Origin: Trypanosoma brucei gambiense DAL972
Lineage: Eukaryota > Euglenozoa > Kinetoplastea > Trypanosomatida > Trypanosomatidae
NCBI RefSeq assembly: GCF_000210295.1
Contig: NC_026741.1
Location: 806,001-870,000, forward strand
Reading direction: 5' to 3'
Length of the DNA stretch: 64,000 nt
Part shown: positions 9,004 to 18,596 of the stretch, one piece after another
How positions within the stretch are numbered: the first letter of the stretch is position 1
Layout of the letters: each line of letters opens with the position of its first letter
Program-made: the position numbers and the translations under genes
The notes under the pieces: generated by a model
Seen by the model: only the letters and a program-made list of their open reading frames with translations
What the model was told of the DNA's origin: nothing
The model's database searches: none

Positions 9004-12000
9004 ATGCGCAAGACGGTGGTGCGCTTAAAGACATTCAATCCGCCTCAACAATTGCAGGGAGGTAATTCTTCTTCCGTACAACTGACGCGAACAAACGTCA
9101 ACATTATCACCGGTAATGACAACGATAAGAGTCGTGCATCTTCCCGAGCAGTGACATCGGTGCCGGAGAGAACATTGCATTCAGCAGCCGCTCCAGCATT
9201 GCAACGTGTGAAACGGGGCCGTGAGGAGTTGCCACAGAACAACTCAGCGAGCGGCCTTTCAGGAGTGGGTGCCGTAATAATTCCCTCGTCTCAATTTAGT
9301 GAGGTGGGGCCGTGGTCACAATTTATGCGGAAAGGGGCGGCGGATTTAACGGCGCATCCACATGCAGTTCCCACGTCTACAGAAGGAGACGCACCACCCC
9401 GTGATTTTTGTGATGGGGATGAAGATGACATGCCCCCCGTAAGCCAGGAGGAACTTCAGCGTGAAGCAGAGGAGGACATGAGACTTTCTACAGATGTTAT
9501 TTTAACCCCTGGTACACCCAATGGAAACACTTGTGAGCCGTTTTCAAGCGTCAGCGCGGTGCCCACTTGCACTCTGACCGTCCCGAGTTTGAATTCAGAA
9601 GTTTCTCAAATATCAACCGGTCTTGACTATGGGAATGTGTACGGCCATGTTCCCTTTGGTACACCCGTCATTAACGATAATGTTCCGTCGGGACCGTCGG
9701 CGTCAGCTTTACCTCGTCCCTCGGTGGACGACCCCGATTTCTTCTACGATCTTCCCGTGTCTGTAAAGGATTTCTACGCGACGAGACGTGGTATCAAGAA
9801 GTTGTACAATTGGCAGCACGAAGTTCTAATGCGCGATGACATTCGTGCTGGTGGCAGTTTGGTGTACAGCCTTCCAACCAGCGGTGGTAAAACTCTTGTG
9901 GCCGAAATTTCCTTGCTTCGTTGCCTTATCAATAGGGGACAATCGTGTTTATTTGTTCTTCCCTTTGTATCGCTGGCGGAGGAGAAGACAGACGCTATGA
10001 TTCCTCTAGGTGATGTGTTGGGGTTTACCGTCGATGGTCACTATAGTACGCGCGGAAGGTTTCCCTTACCAGTATCCAAGGCTGTGTTTGTATGCACAAT
10101 TGAAAAGGCAAACTCGTTGGTCAATCATATGCTAGAGGAAAATACAATTGGAAGAATTGGTACAATTGTGGTGGATGAACTTCACATGCTTGGAGAAACT
10201 TCTCGAGGTGCAACGCTGGAGCTACTACTGACGAAATTGTTATGCTTGCGGCACAAAGTGCAAATTATTGGCATGAGTGCTACGATACCGAATCTGCCGG
10301 ATATTGCAAGGTGGTTACGGGCCAGTTGCTATATTGGAAATTACCGGCCTGTGCCACTTCGCCAGTATGCTGTTGTGGGAGGGGAGGTGCTGGAGGATGG
10401 TCGCGAAGTTTGTCGTAGTCTCGTTGCAGCCGGTCACACTTCCGAGAACAGCCAGTTGGTCTTTCTGACAACGGAGGTTAAGGGTGCGTCGGTGTTAGTA
10501 TTCTGTGCGAGTCGACAGCAGACGGTGAGCACGGCACGTCTCATTGCGCGATCGCGAAAGGAAGAGATTGACAAAGAGGGTGGTGTGCGGTATAACGCGC
10601 CCTCTTTGGCCCTTGTGGCGGATCTTCGTGCTCTCGACAGCGAAGAGAGTTCTCTTCTGAGCCAACTTGTTCCTTACGGTGTTGCATTCCACCATGGGGG
10701 CTTGGTTGCTGAGGAACGCACGTTGATTGAGACTGCCTTTCGCCGTCGATCCATTGGCGTGTTGTGTTGCACTTCCACACTAGCCGCTGGTGTCAACCTT
10801 CCAGCGCGACGCGTAATCTTCAAGACACCGTTTGTCGCTGTCGACTTCTTAACGAAATCTCGCTACCTGCAGATGTGTGGGCGTGCGGGTCGCGCAGGTC
10901 TAGATGAATTTGGGGAGTCGTTTTTGTTCCTTTCTCGAAAGGACCGAAACAGAGGCTGCGAGTTGATGCAGCAGGAGGTGGAGGCTTGTGTTAGTCAGCT
11001 GTTGGAGGAAAAGAGTACGGTTGAAAGGGCCCTTCTGGAGTTTGTCGCGATTGGACTCATTCGGAGCCTTTCCGACGCACGCAAGTGGGGGGAGAACATT
11101 TTGTTTCACCATGCACCTGGGCCTATTGACAAGGGATTGAACGCAGGATCGGTGGCGGTGCCAGAAATGCTGGAGGGCATCATACAGTCTGCTTTGAGCA
11201 AACTTGTGGAAAGGGGTCTGATGCAGCGGTTGTCGCGGCCAGCAGCGGATGCATCTCGAGCAGACTCTGATGTACTCGGCGATAGCGATGTCACGAATGC
11301 CAAAAACGGCGATGCGAAAAACAATGGCACTGGTGACGGAGACGCTATTTTAAGCTCGTCTCCATTTGGCTCCTGCTCTGTGCGCTCATGTTTTGGGGTC
11401 GAAGATGCCTTGATTGTGCGTTTGGAGTTAGAGAAATTGCAGCAATCGGGACTGATTCTTGCTGACGATTTGCACATGTGCTACTTTGTTACCCCTCTTC
11501 GTGATCCTATCGACGTTGACTGGTCTATCTACAGGGACATTCTTTCGCAACTCAACGAGACCCGCCAACGAATTGCGAGCATGATAGGTGTCGACGAATT
11601 TTACGTGAATCAACGTGCCATGGGGCTTGGTGATGCAGGCGGTAATGGTGGTGGGAGGGCTTTCGCAACTCGCCGTTTTTACGCCGCCCTTGCGCTTGCG
11701 GATCTTCTGAATGAGGTTCCTATCGGTGAGGTTGAGCAGCGCTACCGATGTAATCGCGGACAGCTTCAGAATCTACTACGTAGCGCCTCCATGTTCAGCA
11801 GCTCCATCACAAGTTTTTGCCGTGCTATGGAGTGGTATTCATTAGAGGCCGTTTTGGCATCATTTGTCAAGCGTCTGGGATTTGGTGTGAAACCGGACAT
11901 CATACCATTAATGGAAATTAAAGGCGTACAGCCGGGGCGGGCACGTGCTCTTTGGCGGGCTGGGTTTAAAGATCCCGCTGCCGTTGCCGCCTGCACCCCA

Positions 12001-12177
12001 GCGGAATTACTCAAGCGCGTGAAGGAAGCGAACCCGCCAGACAGTAAAGTGGTGAAATATTTTTCCATACGATCTGCCGTTGTGGTGCTGCGCGAGGCAA
12101 ATGCGTGGGTTCAGCAGAACATCCGTGAAAAGAAGGGAGATTTGGCTGATATAACCCTCCAATCTTCAGCCTACTGA
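9004..12177 (+). CDS. HELQ/POLQ-type superfamily 2 DNA helicase
   Basis: This 1057-residue protein has the helicase core of the HELQ / DNA polymerase theta family, which acts in repair of crosslinks and stalled forks. Motifs in order: Walker A PTSGGKT (residues 291-297), DELH (391-394), MSATI, FHHGG, a TSTLAAGVNLPARRV motif V, and CGRAGRAG motif VI (from 625). The C-terminal part fits the helical ratchet and helix-hairpin-helix (IKGVQPGRARALWRAGF) of HELQ. No polymerase domain follows, and length is close to human HELQ (about 1,100), so this is the helicase-only type. The first 230 residues are low-complexity, Ser/Asp/Pro-rich and probably disordered. A second Asp/Asn/Gly-rich insertion (about residues 750-795) interrupts the winged-helix region. 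Start ATG 9004 is the first ATG after the acceptor candidates. Confidence 0.92.
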   Translation: MRKTVVRLKTFNPPQQLQGGNSSSVQLTRTNVNIITGNDNDKSRASSRAVTSVPERTLHSAAAPALQRVKRGREELPQNNSASGLSGVGAVIIPSSQFSEVGPWSQFMRKGAADLTAHPHAVPTSTEGDAPPRDFCDGDEDDMPPVSQEELQREAEEDMRLSTDVILTPGTPNGNTCEPFSSVSAVPTCTLTVPSLNSEVSQISTGLDYGNVYGHVPFGTPVINDNVPSGPSASALPRPSVDDPDFFYDLPVSVKDFYATRRGIKKLYNWQHEVLMRDDIRAGGSLVYSLPTSGGKTLVAEISLLRCLINRGQSCLFVLPFVSLAEEKTDAMIPLGDVLGFTVDGHYSTRGRFPLPVSKAVFVCTIEKANSLVNHMLEENTIGRIGTIVVDELHMLGETSRGATLELLLTKLLCLRHKVQIIGMSATIPNLPDIARWLRASCYIGNYRPVPLRQYAVVGGEVLEDGREVCRSLVAAGHTSENSQLVFLTTEVKGASVLVFCASRQQTVSTARLIARSRKEEIDKEGGVRYNAPSLALVADLRALDSEESSLLSQLVPYGVAFHHGGLVAEERTLIETAFRRRSIGVLCCTSTLAAGVNLPARRVIFKTPFVAVDFLTKSRYLQMCGRAGRAGLDEFGESFLFLSRKDRNRGCELMQQEVEACVSQLLEEKSTVERALLEFVAIGLIRSLSDARKWGENILFHHAPGPIDKGLNAGSVAVPEMLEGIIQSALSKLVERGLMQRLSRPAADASRADSDVLGDSDVTNAKNGDAKNNGTGDGDAILSSSPFGSCSVRSCFGVEDALIVRLELEKLQQSGLILADDLHMCYFVTPLRDPIDVDWSIYRDILSQLNETRQRIASMIGVDEFYVNQRAMGLGDAGGNGGGRAFATRRFYAALALADLLNEVPIGEVEQRYRCNRGQLQNLLRSASMFSSSITSFCRAMEWYSLEAVLASFVKRLGFGVKPDIIPLMEIKGVQPGRARALWRAGFKDPAAVAACTPAELLKRVKEANPPDSKVVKYFSIRSAVVVLREANAWVQQNIREKKGDLADITLQSSAY

Positions 12178-12469
12178 AGACGTGCGTTGTGGTGACGGAC
12201 ATTGTGTTTTCCAGGAAAGGTATTTTTTTAACCTCTTTTTCTTTTTTGAGGTGGTGTGGTGTGCCACGCCGTGTGAAGTACCGGGCTGGTACCGCGCAAG
12301 GTTCAGTGCTTCGATTTTACTCCTTCTATTTTCTCGGTGGTTTGCGCTACCGGCTTTTCTTCGTTTTTTTAGTCTGTTTCCTCTTTAGCGTACTTCCACG
12401 ATTAACCCATTTCCTACTCCCTGTTTACGGGTGTTGGGACATGGTTGATGAGGTTGTTGCCCGCCGTCC

Positions 12470-12489
12470 TATATATATATATATATATA
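12470..12489. repeat. (AT)n microsatellite
   Basis: About ten AT units in the intergenic region after the HELQ-type gene. Confidence 0.95.
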
Positions 12490-12985
12490 CGTACTTTGTA
12501 TTGCCCCTTGTTTTGTTTTTGTCTAAAATGCTTGTTTGGAGCAATGCGCATGCAAACGGCAACAAGGGCTGGAAGGTTGTGAAGTGAGGGCTGAACGAGC
12601 TATTGCTTTTTCGGCGTCACCAATCGGTCAAAAATCTTGTCACTTCGATTTATCTTCGTTCTCTTTCTTTCTGTTTTTACGTAGGAATCTTTTCCTTCCC
12701 TACCCTTTCAACTCTCGAATTTACCGTTTTTGCGGTTTCCTGGTGAGCTGAAGTGTAAAGGGTCGCTACTGCGCGGGATTCCTCTTTTTATTCAAAACAT
12801 TCATAATGACTTTTTTTGTTTCCTTTATTGTCATTGTTATTGTTATTGAGTATGTACTTTGTTCCATTCCATTCCCTTTCATTTCTTCGTTCTTCAAAAG
12901 AAGAATTGAAACTGATCCTCATGATTTCTTTCAGCCCACTGCTCTACTCATCATTGTTGCGATAACTATAATTGTAAATATATAT

Positions 12986-13030
12986 ATTTTTCTTCTTCTT
13001 TTCCTTCTCTTGCGCTTGCTGCTGCTTCAG
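12986..13030 (+). promoter_or_regulatory. predicted trans-splice acceptor
   Basis: A long CTT-rich pyrimidine tract ends in TTCAG at 13026-13030. The first ATG downstream is 13117, which opens the three-span protein. The upstream part of that open frame (from GTG 13036) is therefore 5' UTR. Confidence 0.65.
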
Positions 13031-13116
13031 TATCGGTGCCCAGAGAGTGGGAAAGATCTGTACCTAACAGAATTTTTTTTTTTTTAAAGAAGCGTAACGA
13101 ACAAAAATTTGACTTC

Positions 13117-13515
13117 ATGCTGTGGGGTGCGGTTACACTCCTTTTCCCCGCAGTTGTCATGTCGCTTCTTTTCATTACAGCTGGTGTGCCGGATATTAGG
13201 CGTTGTTGTATTCACTCGTGTGTCGCCGCTGCTCTCGTCCCTTTAGCGGTATTGGTGGCTATTGGCATTTCCATTGCTTTAGATCAATGCATTTTGTACC
13301 TTCATGAGGCGGCCCGTAGTTCCATACCGCAACCGCCACCGCTCCGTCATGCGCTTCTGCAGCTGAAACCCGACAGTCTCATGACTCTGTCCTTTCTGGA
13401 TGTGCAAATTGTGGCAATTTTTTTGTTTGTATCGTACGGTTTGCAAATTCTCTTGTACCACCTGGTTGACATTGTGCGATACTTGAAAATCTCGCGACGG
13501 CGGTTGGTAATGTAG
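13117..13515 (+). CDS. Small three-span membrane protein, unknown
   Basis: I do not recognise this 132-residue protein. It is mostly hydrophobic with three likely membrane spans: residues about 1-24 (MLWGAVTLLFPAVVMSLLF...), 31-60 (SCVAAALVPLAVLVAIGISI) and 93-120 (LDVQIVAIFLFVSYGLQILL). A Pro-rich loop (IPQPPPLRH) sits between spans two and three, and the C-terminus is basic (KISRRRLVM). The first span could also act as a signal anchor. Support for a real gene comes from the very good splice acceptor at 13029-13030, the following first ATG, and codon use unlike the T-rich flanks. Function cannot be inferred. Confidence 0.65.
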   Translation: MLWGAVTLLFPAVVMSLLFITAGVPDIRRCCIHSCVAAALVPLAVLVAIGISIALDQCILYLHEAARSSIPQPPPLRHALLQLKPDSLMTLSFLDVQIVAIFLFVSYGLQILLYHLVDIVRYLKISRRRLVM

Positions 13516-14135
13516 CAGCAACACTTGAGGTAAGAATGAGAGGAACTTTCGCATAATTGCTGGTGGGTTTCCTTTGCTTCGTGGGTATAACTGTGTGTAT
13601 ACAACTCTGTGTGTGTCCTTATCCTGGGCGATAACTCTTTCCGTTGTGTTTGCTTTCAAAATGTTGGAAAGGGTGCGTGGAATTGGGGAGTGGACGTTTT
13701 AATTTTGCTTCACATCTTTCAACCCCACCGAAGTGATTATTTCACACGTGACATAGTGCTGCCGATGGCATAATTTCGGTGTAAACCAGCTGCCGCAGAA
13801 TTTTCATCCAATGTAAGGGTTGTGGCCCTTCTCACTTACTTCTTCAGTCTTTGGTTCTCTTTTTCTTCTCTCATCGTTACTATTGTCATTGTATTTATTA
13901 TAACCAAGAGACGCTCTTCTTTTATGCAATTTCAACGCTGGGCGACAAGGAAGGACGAAAGCAGTTAGGGAATTAGGGGGCACACCTATACGTACTCGTA
14001 TACATAAATAAATATATATATATATATATACGCGGCCGTTTGCAAATACATACATACATACACCAGAGGTGGAAAGGAGTGAAGAAGGCAAACGTGAGTT
14101 GCTAACAAATTACATCATACGCTTAGGTAGCTGTA
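13516..14135 (+). other. intergenic UTR region
   Basis: No gene seen. Contains a pyrimidine tract at about 13842-13880 that may serve the MOG1 transcript, an (AT)n run at 14012-14030 and a (CATA)n run at 14047-14061. Confidence 0.5.
14012..14030. repeat. (AT)n microsatellite
   Basis: About nine AT units upstream of MOG1. Confidence 0.95.
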
Positions 14136-14756
14136 ATGCAAGAGAAGGAGGTGCAGCTGTATGGTGGAGCCATTACAAGCTCTTTCCCGGCGACTATGGT
14201 TGACGTAAGTGATATGCGACAGGTTCCTGACACACAGGAAGTGTACACAGAAGTAGAGACAGGCATGTGTATTATCATAGAGCTTTTAGCGAGGGAGCAT
14301 GAGGTTAGTAATGACAATTGCGGAAATTATTTTTTCATCGACCTTGCAAAGGCCAATGGCTGCAATACTGAAGGCTACAACCTTAAACCACAACATCAAT
14401 TACACCCAACCGATTATCCCCTTGTATCACAACCGCCCTCAGGGTCCGTTGCAGCTAGTGGCCGGTACTGCACATTTGGTTGTGTCATTAGCGGCCACCA
14501 ACATATATCGAAATACACAAATGAAAAAGGAAAAGAAAATGATATTCTTGTGGTTATGTCGGTGTTACGTTTTGAACCACCCATATCAACGGACGTGCTA
14601 ATCTCCATATCGGCACCTCAGTGGATTCATCCCGAGAGCAGTGAGGCTCGTGTCGTGCAGAAGTTGCGTAGTGAAGAAGAAGTGACAGCGGTAATGCGGC
14701 GTATTCTTCTTTCCTTCAACATAAGAGATTGGGGTCTTTTTGTACCGGAAGAATGA
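14136..14756 (+). CDS. MOG1: MOG1-like Ran GTPase-binding protein
   Basis: This 206-residue protein matches the MOG1/RANGRF family, small nuclear proteins that bind Ran and promote nucleotide release, supporting Ran-dependent nuclear transport. The N-terminal block LYGGAITSSFPATMVDVSDM, followed at once by RQVPDTQEVY, corresponds closely to the family hallmark (human LFGGAFSA... DVSDLRPVPDNQEVF, from memory). The downstream order also fits: an acidic helix IIELLAREHEV, a central beta strand ending in a Leu/Arg segment (VVMSVLRFEPPISTDVLISI), and a final helix plus the closing NIRDWGLFVPEE. Length is slightly above the usual 185-190 because of a Gln/His/Pro-rich loop near residues 90-105. ATG 14136 begins directly before the conserved block, so the start is secure. 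Confidence 0.88.
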   Translation: MQEKEVQLYGGAITSSFPATMVDVSDMRQVPDTQEVYTEVETGMCIIIELLAREHEVSNDNCGNYFFIDLAKANGCNTEGYNLKPQHQLHPTDYPLVSQPPSGSVAASGRYCTFGCVISGHQHISKYTNEKGKENDILVVMSVLRFEPPISTDVLISISAPQWIHPESSEARVVQKLRSEEEVTAVMRRILLSFNIRDWGLFVPEE

Positions 14757-14792
14757 TGGAAAAGCGGATGCAGAGGATATACATTTTTCCAC

Positions 14793-14828
<36 letters not shown>

Positions 14829-15368
14829 CGTGTGTGTGTGTGGAGTTTGATTACACATTGTCGTTGTCGTTACGTTTGTGGTGATCAAAGACAGAAATCG
14901 CATCATGGTATCACAGTAGCAGTAGCCACCGTATTGTAACTGTTATTAATGGATGGAATGTTACGTTGGGGACGATTTGGCTGCAGTTTCAAAAAAAAAC
15001 TACAACTACAAAAGCGTATTTTGTTTTGTCGTCTCCTTTTTATTTTATGCCGCTCAATTGCCCTCTGCCCTTGAGAATGTGTAGGGTCGAATCATACGTT
15101 GATCCCCTTTATTTTGCTTGCTATTTTTGTGTTAAGCCGAAAAGAGAATAAAAGCACATTCGAAGAACTGTCAAAGCACGCCCTGTCTTTAAAGGCTTCA
15201 TATTATTATTGTTATTGTTATCATTAGGAACAATCTAGCATTTCGTTCATACTAGTAGGAACCGAGGAAAGGATTGAAGGGAATAAATAAAAAAAAAGGA
15301 GGAAGATAAAAATCTTCCGAATACTTTAAAGAGGAAAAAAAAAAGGGAAGAGAAAAAAAAGGGAGAAG
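14757..15368 (+). other. intergenic UTR region with (TA)n(TG)n
   Basis: No gene seen. A compound microsatellite (TA then TG) at 14801-14842 follows the MOG1 stop closely. The 100 bases before SDH2N are purine-rich, with A runs. Confidence 0.5.
14801..14842. repeat. (TA)n(TG)n compound microsatellite
   Basis: Fourteen TA units followed by a short TG run, within 90 bases of the MOG1 stop. Confidence 0.95.
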
Positions 15369-16097
15369 ATGCTTCGTAAAGTCACTAGCCCATACAAGGT
15401 GTCCATCCGCCGCACTGCTGCCTCAGTCACTGCTGCAGATTCAAAAAAGGCAATACTCCGCCTCATTCGCTTTGATCCGGAAACTAATAAACAGCGCGTG
15501 GAAAGTTATGAGTACGACAAACACCATGATTATATGGTGCTCGATCTTATCACCGCAGTGAAAGCTCATCAGGATCCCACACTGGCTTTTCGTGCCTCAT
15601 GTTGCGAGGGCGTGTGCGGAAGTTGTGCCATGAACATCAACGGTGTGAACAGTCTTGCGTGCATTACATTTTCACAGCAAGTTACAACAGTGGGCCCGTT
15701 GCCTAACTTTCCAGTTATTAAAGACTTTGTTGTGGACCTCCGGCACTTCTTTCGTCAGTACGCGTATATTCGACCCTTCGTCCGTAACGTTAACCTCGAC
15801 CGTAGCCGCCTTGATAACATCGTAGAACGTTATAAAACCATAACAAAGGTTATTCATGGCGTTCCTTCAGATGATGAGGCGCAACTTGCCCAATTGGAGT
15901 CGAAGAGCGGGGCGCAGACGGATGTGATGGCGCTTCTTCAGTTACTTGATGCAGTTTGTGAGTCTGGAAATGTAACGCATCTCATCCGCACGTTGGAGGC
16001 GCTGCAGGAGAGAGGCATGCAACTCGATCAGGGAAAGGTGAAGGCACTTATCGAGGAAACGTTACAAAACTACAAGAAGCGGAAACTAGGCGCATGA
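15369..16097 (+). CDS. SDH2N: Succinate dehydrogenase iron-sulfur subunit, N-terminal half
   Basis: This 242-residue protein is the N-terminal half of the succinate dehydrogenase (complex II) iron-sulfur subunit, which passes electrons from the flavoprotein to ubiquinone in the mitochondrial inner membrane. It has the [2Fe-2S] ferredoxin domain: Cys78-X4-Cys83-X2-Cys86-X11-Cys98 in CCEGVCGSCAMNINGVNSLAC-like context, then LPNFPVIKDFVVDL. The C-terminal domain with the [4Fe-4S] and [3Fe-4S] cysteine clusters is absent. In its place is a helical tail (ALLQLLDAVCESGNVTHLI) ending in KKRKLGA. Trypanosomatids are known to encode this subunit as two genes, SDH2N and SDH2C, so this is the family state and not a truncation. 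The N-terminus (MLRKVTSPYKVSIRRTAAS) is a good mitochondrial presequence. Confidence 0.95.
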   Translation: MLRKVTSPYKVSIRRTAASVTAADSKKAILRLIRFDPETNKQRVESYEYDKHHDYMVLDLITAVKAHQDPTLAFRASCCEGVCGSCAMNINGVNSLACITFSQQVTTVGPLPNFPVIKDFVVDLRHFFRQYAYIRPFVRNVNLDRSRLDNIVERYKTITKVIHGVPSDDEAQLAQLESKSGAQTDVMALLQLLDAVCESGNVTHLIRTLEALQERGMQLDQGKVKALIEETLQNYKKRKLGA

Positions 16098-16960
16098 AAA
16101 GGGAATTTGGGTTAGTGTTTATCTAAAGACACAAATATGCAAACATACACATACACGGAGAGAGAGAGATGGAGAGATTTGTATGCATATATTTTACACA
16201 CATATACGGATAAATATGTGTATGAAGGTGTGCGTGCGGTAGCGTGGAAAACGTATCGAGAAGTAAGTGAAGGTATAAAACTAGGAGTAGAAAAGGGGAG
16301 AAAAACGGTAATTCCTTTTTAATTTTTCGTGTGTGTTGTTTGTTTGTTTTAAAAATACGTCTGTCTTATAACACCGTTATTACTGTCATTACTATCATTA
16401 CCACCATTACTGATTATTTCTTAGTTTTGCCTAGGTGCAATATTGTTGATGTTATTGTGAAATAGTGGATGTATATTCTTTTGATTTTTTTTTGTGTGTG
16501 TTATATTTCCTGTTCCAAGTTTCCGTTTCAGGGTGCCGAAAAGAAAACGAGGGGGAAATGAATAATGGGAAACGGCGTGCGTTTACGACTTTTATGTGCG
16601 CATGTGCTTATGTTATTGTGGCCACTTGTGAATATATCTCTTCTCACCAGAGGCAGCAGTACCCACAACGGCAATAGGACGAAAAGAAAAAAAAAAAAGA
16701 GAACAGGTGGAAATGAATGAATGGAGCGGTGTGGGGAAAGAGAAGAGAAAACATTATCTGCTTTATCTTATCTGGAGAAATCTGGTTTGGTGGCTCTGGG
16801 ATTTATAGTCCCCTCCGTCCTTTACCGCATTTCTTCTGTTTTCATCCTACTGATCTCTTTTTTTTTTGGGGGGGGGGGAGGAGCCTCTTAACTTTCCTAG
16901 TGGTTTCTGACATTTTCCCCATGCAAGCGGGGTGGAATATATTCGTGACTTTGTGCGACA

Positions 16961-16979
16961 ATATATATATATATATATT
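16961..16979. repeat. (AT)n microsatellite
   Basis: Nine AT units in the intergenic region after SDH2N. Confidence 0.95.
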
Positions 16980-17203
16980 GGGGGGAGAGAAATTTGGAAC
17001 GGGAAAGGGGAGGTTTCTTGTGTCTCTGCACGCATATTAAGACGCTTTTTCTTTCATCCGTAAAACCTGAAACGAACAAACCAGTCCCAGTGTGTTATAC
17101 CTTGTATGCTGTTCGTTGTTTTTTTTATTTGCACTGTCCAGCTGTTTTCTCTTTTTTTGAAATCTATCTACACTTTCCGGTTCTGGATTGGCTCTTTTCG
17201 TCA

Positions 17204-17267
17204 TTGTTGACTCCCATTTTTTTTTTTAAATTCTTTTTTCAACGTCCGTTTCATTCCCATGGCACAG
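17204..17267 (+). promoter_or_regulatory. predicted trans-splice acceptor
   Basis: T/C-rich tract with a long T run, followed by CACAG ending at 17267. The first ATG after it is 17357, which fixes the start of the next gene about 90 bases downstream. Confidence 0.55.
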
Positions 17268-17356
17268 TGAAGTCGCATCAAGGGAACAAGGAAAGTAAAG
17301 GTAGGAAAAAAAAACAACACAAAACAACATATAAGGAAAAAAAACACTTTAAGGAA

Positions 17357-18139
17357 ATGGTGAAAATGCCGTCGAACCTATCTGATTTGTTTCCGTTACC
17401 CAAGTGCTCGGTTGCAAGTGCTGTGGAACTCACGCTGCTCATTGGCGCAGTCGCTGCCTCCACGTATTTAGCTGTGGCGAATTCAGTCTGGAGAGTTTAC
17501 TGCGGATTAACTTTGGTGTTGTTTGCTGTGTATTGCCTGCGGTTGTGGCGCTTACTTCCCGGTGAGAAAGAATATTTGGAAATGGAAGCACACAAACTGG
17601 CGGATCATATGATGGTGAAGCAGCGCGAGGCGACCGCTACGCAGCAAACACTCGTAGGGCAGAGAGGACACGCAACAAATCCCGCACAAACCCCAGCACT
17701 TCAACACTCTCACTTTCAAGGTGTAAATCCCATATTAGGGTCTCATCAATTGCAGCAATTGGCGAGCTCTTTAGCACTTTCGCAGTCTCAGCAGTTCATG
17801 AGTTCTATGATGCTTCCGCACCATCAGCAACTTATGAGCTCTGTTGCTTTACCACCGCTTCAAATTTCCAACTCATTACCCATACCTTTACCATTGCAAC
17901 AGCTTGCAAACTCCATGGCACTTTCCCAAATGCACCAACCACAGTTTCATGCGGTGAATCATATGGTAGCACCTCAACAACATCAACGGGAATTAATAAC
18001 ACCACGCATTACGGTTGCGTCTCCACTACCAACACCATCGGTGCTGAGACAATTCCCGCCGACGACATTGCGTGAAAACGATGGAGAAGAGCCGCCGCAG
18101 AAGTCCCAGATGCCGTATGGTGATGGGCACCTCGGTTAA
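17357..18139 (+). CDS. Membrane-anchored protein with Gln/Met/Ser-rich repeats, unknown
   Basis: I do not recognise this 260-residue protein. Two adjacent hydrophobic segments at about residues 20-60 (LTLLIGAVAASTYLAVA and YCGLTLVLFAVYCLRLW) look like a membrane hairpin. They are followed by a short charged stretch (LPGEKEYLEMEAHKLADHMM). From about residue 125 comes a degenerate repeat of roughly 18-20 residues with the theme L-x-x-L-x-S-S/N-x-A-L-S/P-x-x-x-Q-Q (for example LQQLASSLALSQSQQFMSS and LQQLANSMALSQMHQ). The C-terminus is Pro/Thr-rich and acidic. Codon use is ordinary for the region. Both termini probably face the same side of a membrane; which membrane is unknown. The start is the first ATG after the acceptor at 17267. 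Confidence 0.7.
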   Translation: MVKMPSNLSDLFPLPKCSVASAVELTLLIGAVAASTYLAVANSVWRVYCGLTLVLFAVYCLRLWRLLPGEKEYLEMEAHKLADHMMVKQREATATQQTLVGQRGHATNPAQTPALQHSHFQGVNPILGSHQLQQLASSLALSQSQQFMSSMMLPHHQQLMSSVALPPLQISNSLPIPLPLQQLANSMALSQMHQPQFHAVNHMVAPQQHQRELITPRITVASPLPTPSVLRQFPPTTLRENDGEEPPQKSQMPYGDGHLG

Positions 18140-18562
18140 GTGCATGCAGTTAATTGTCATTTGATATTCGTGGTTGCACTTGAACGTTTTTATTTTTCTA
18201 TTTTGCTCAATACTACTACTATTAACACTACTGCCATTATTATTATTATTTATTTATTTACTTTTATCATCGTTTGTTTACACTCTATTTTTCTTATTGC
18301 TTTCGTGCACTATCCACCTCTCGGGTTGGTTATCTTCTATTCCCTTTTAAATCTTCGTGACATTCTTTCGTCTGGTCATAATGATACGAAATAATATTAA
18401 TAATAGCGATGCGACTATTGCCCGCACGAGGAAAGCGAAGCGATGGAAGCTGCGTTGCGTCCAGGTGGTTTACTTTGCTTATTCTGTTCTCCGCTTTTAA
18501 GGGACAGCAACAAAATGAAAATGAGAAAGTTATAAACGAAAAGGTTAACACGAATACATGAC

Positions 18563-18566
<4 letters not shown>

Positions 18567-18595
<29 letters not shown>
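18567..18595. repeat. (AT)n microsatellite
   Basis: About fourteen AT units between the repeat-membrane-protein gene and the DHHC gene. Confidence 0.95.

Positions 18596-18596
<1 letters not shown>

Larger units (their letters stand above)
12178..13116 (+). other. intergenic UTR region with (AT)n
   Basis: Strongly T-rich, with an (AT)n run at 12470-12489. Open frames here translate to Phe/Leu-rich low-complexity sequence and start at dubious codons; I see no gene. Confidence 0.55.
16098..17356 (+). other. intergenic UTR region, about 1.26 kb
   Basis: No gene seen. Contains an (AT)n run at 16961-16979, a G run near 16869-16879 and a T-rich end. The open frame of the next gene runs back to 16994, but only because this T/C-rich stretch lacks stops. 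Confidence 0.55.

Noticed and set aside
12189..12587. 132-codon plus frame after the helicase gene
   Set aside because: T-rich, Phe/Leu/Tyr-rich translation crossing an (AT)n run and with no ATG after an acceptor; looks like UTR.
16994..17356. N-terminal extension of the Gln-repeat membrane protein
   Set aside because: Lies upstream of the predicted splice acceptor at 17267 and is Phe/Lys-rich simple sequence.
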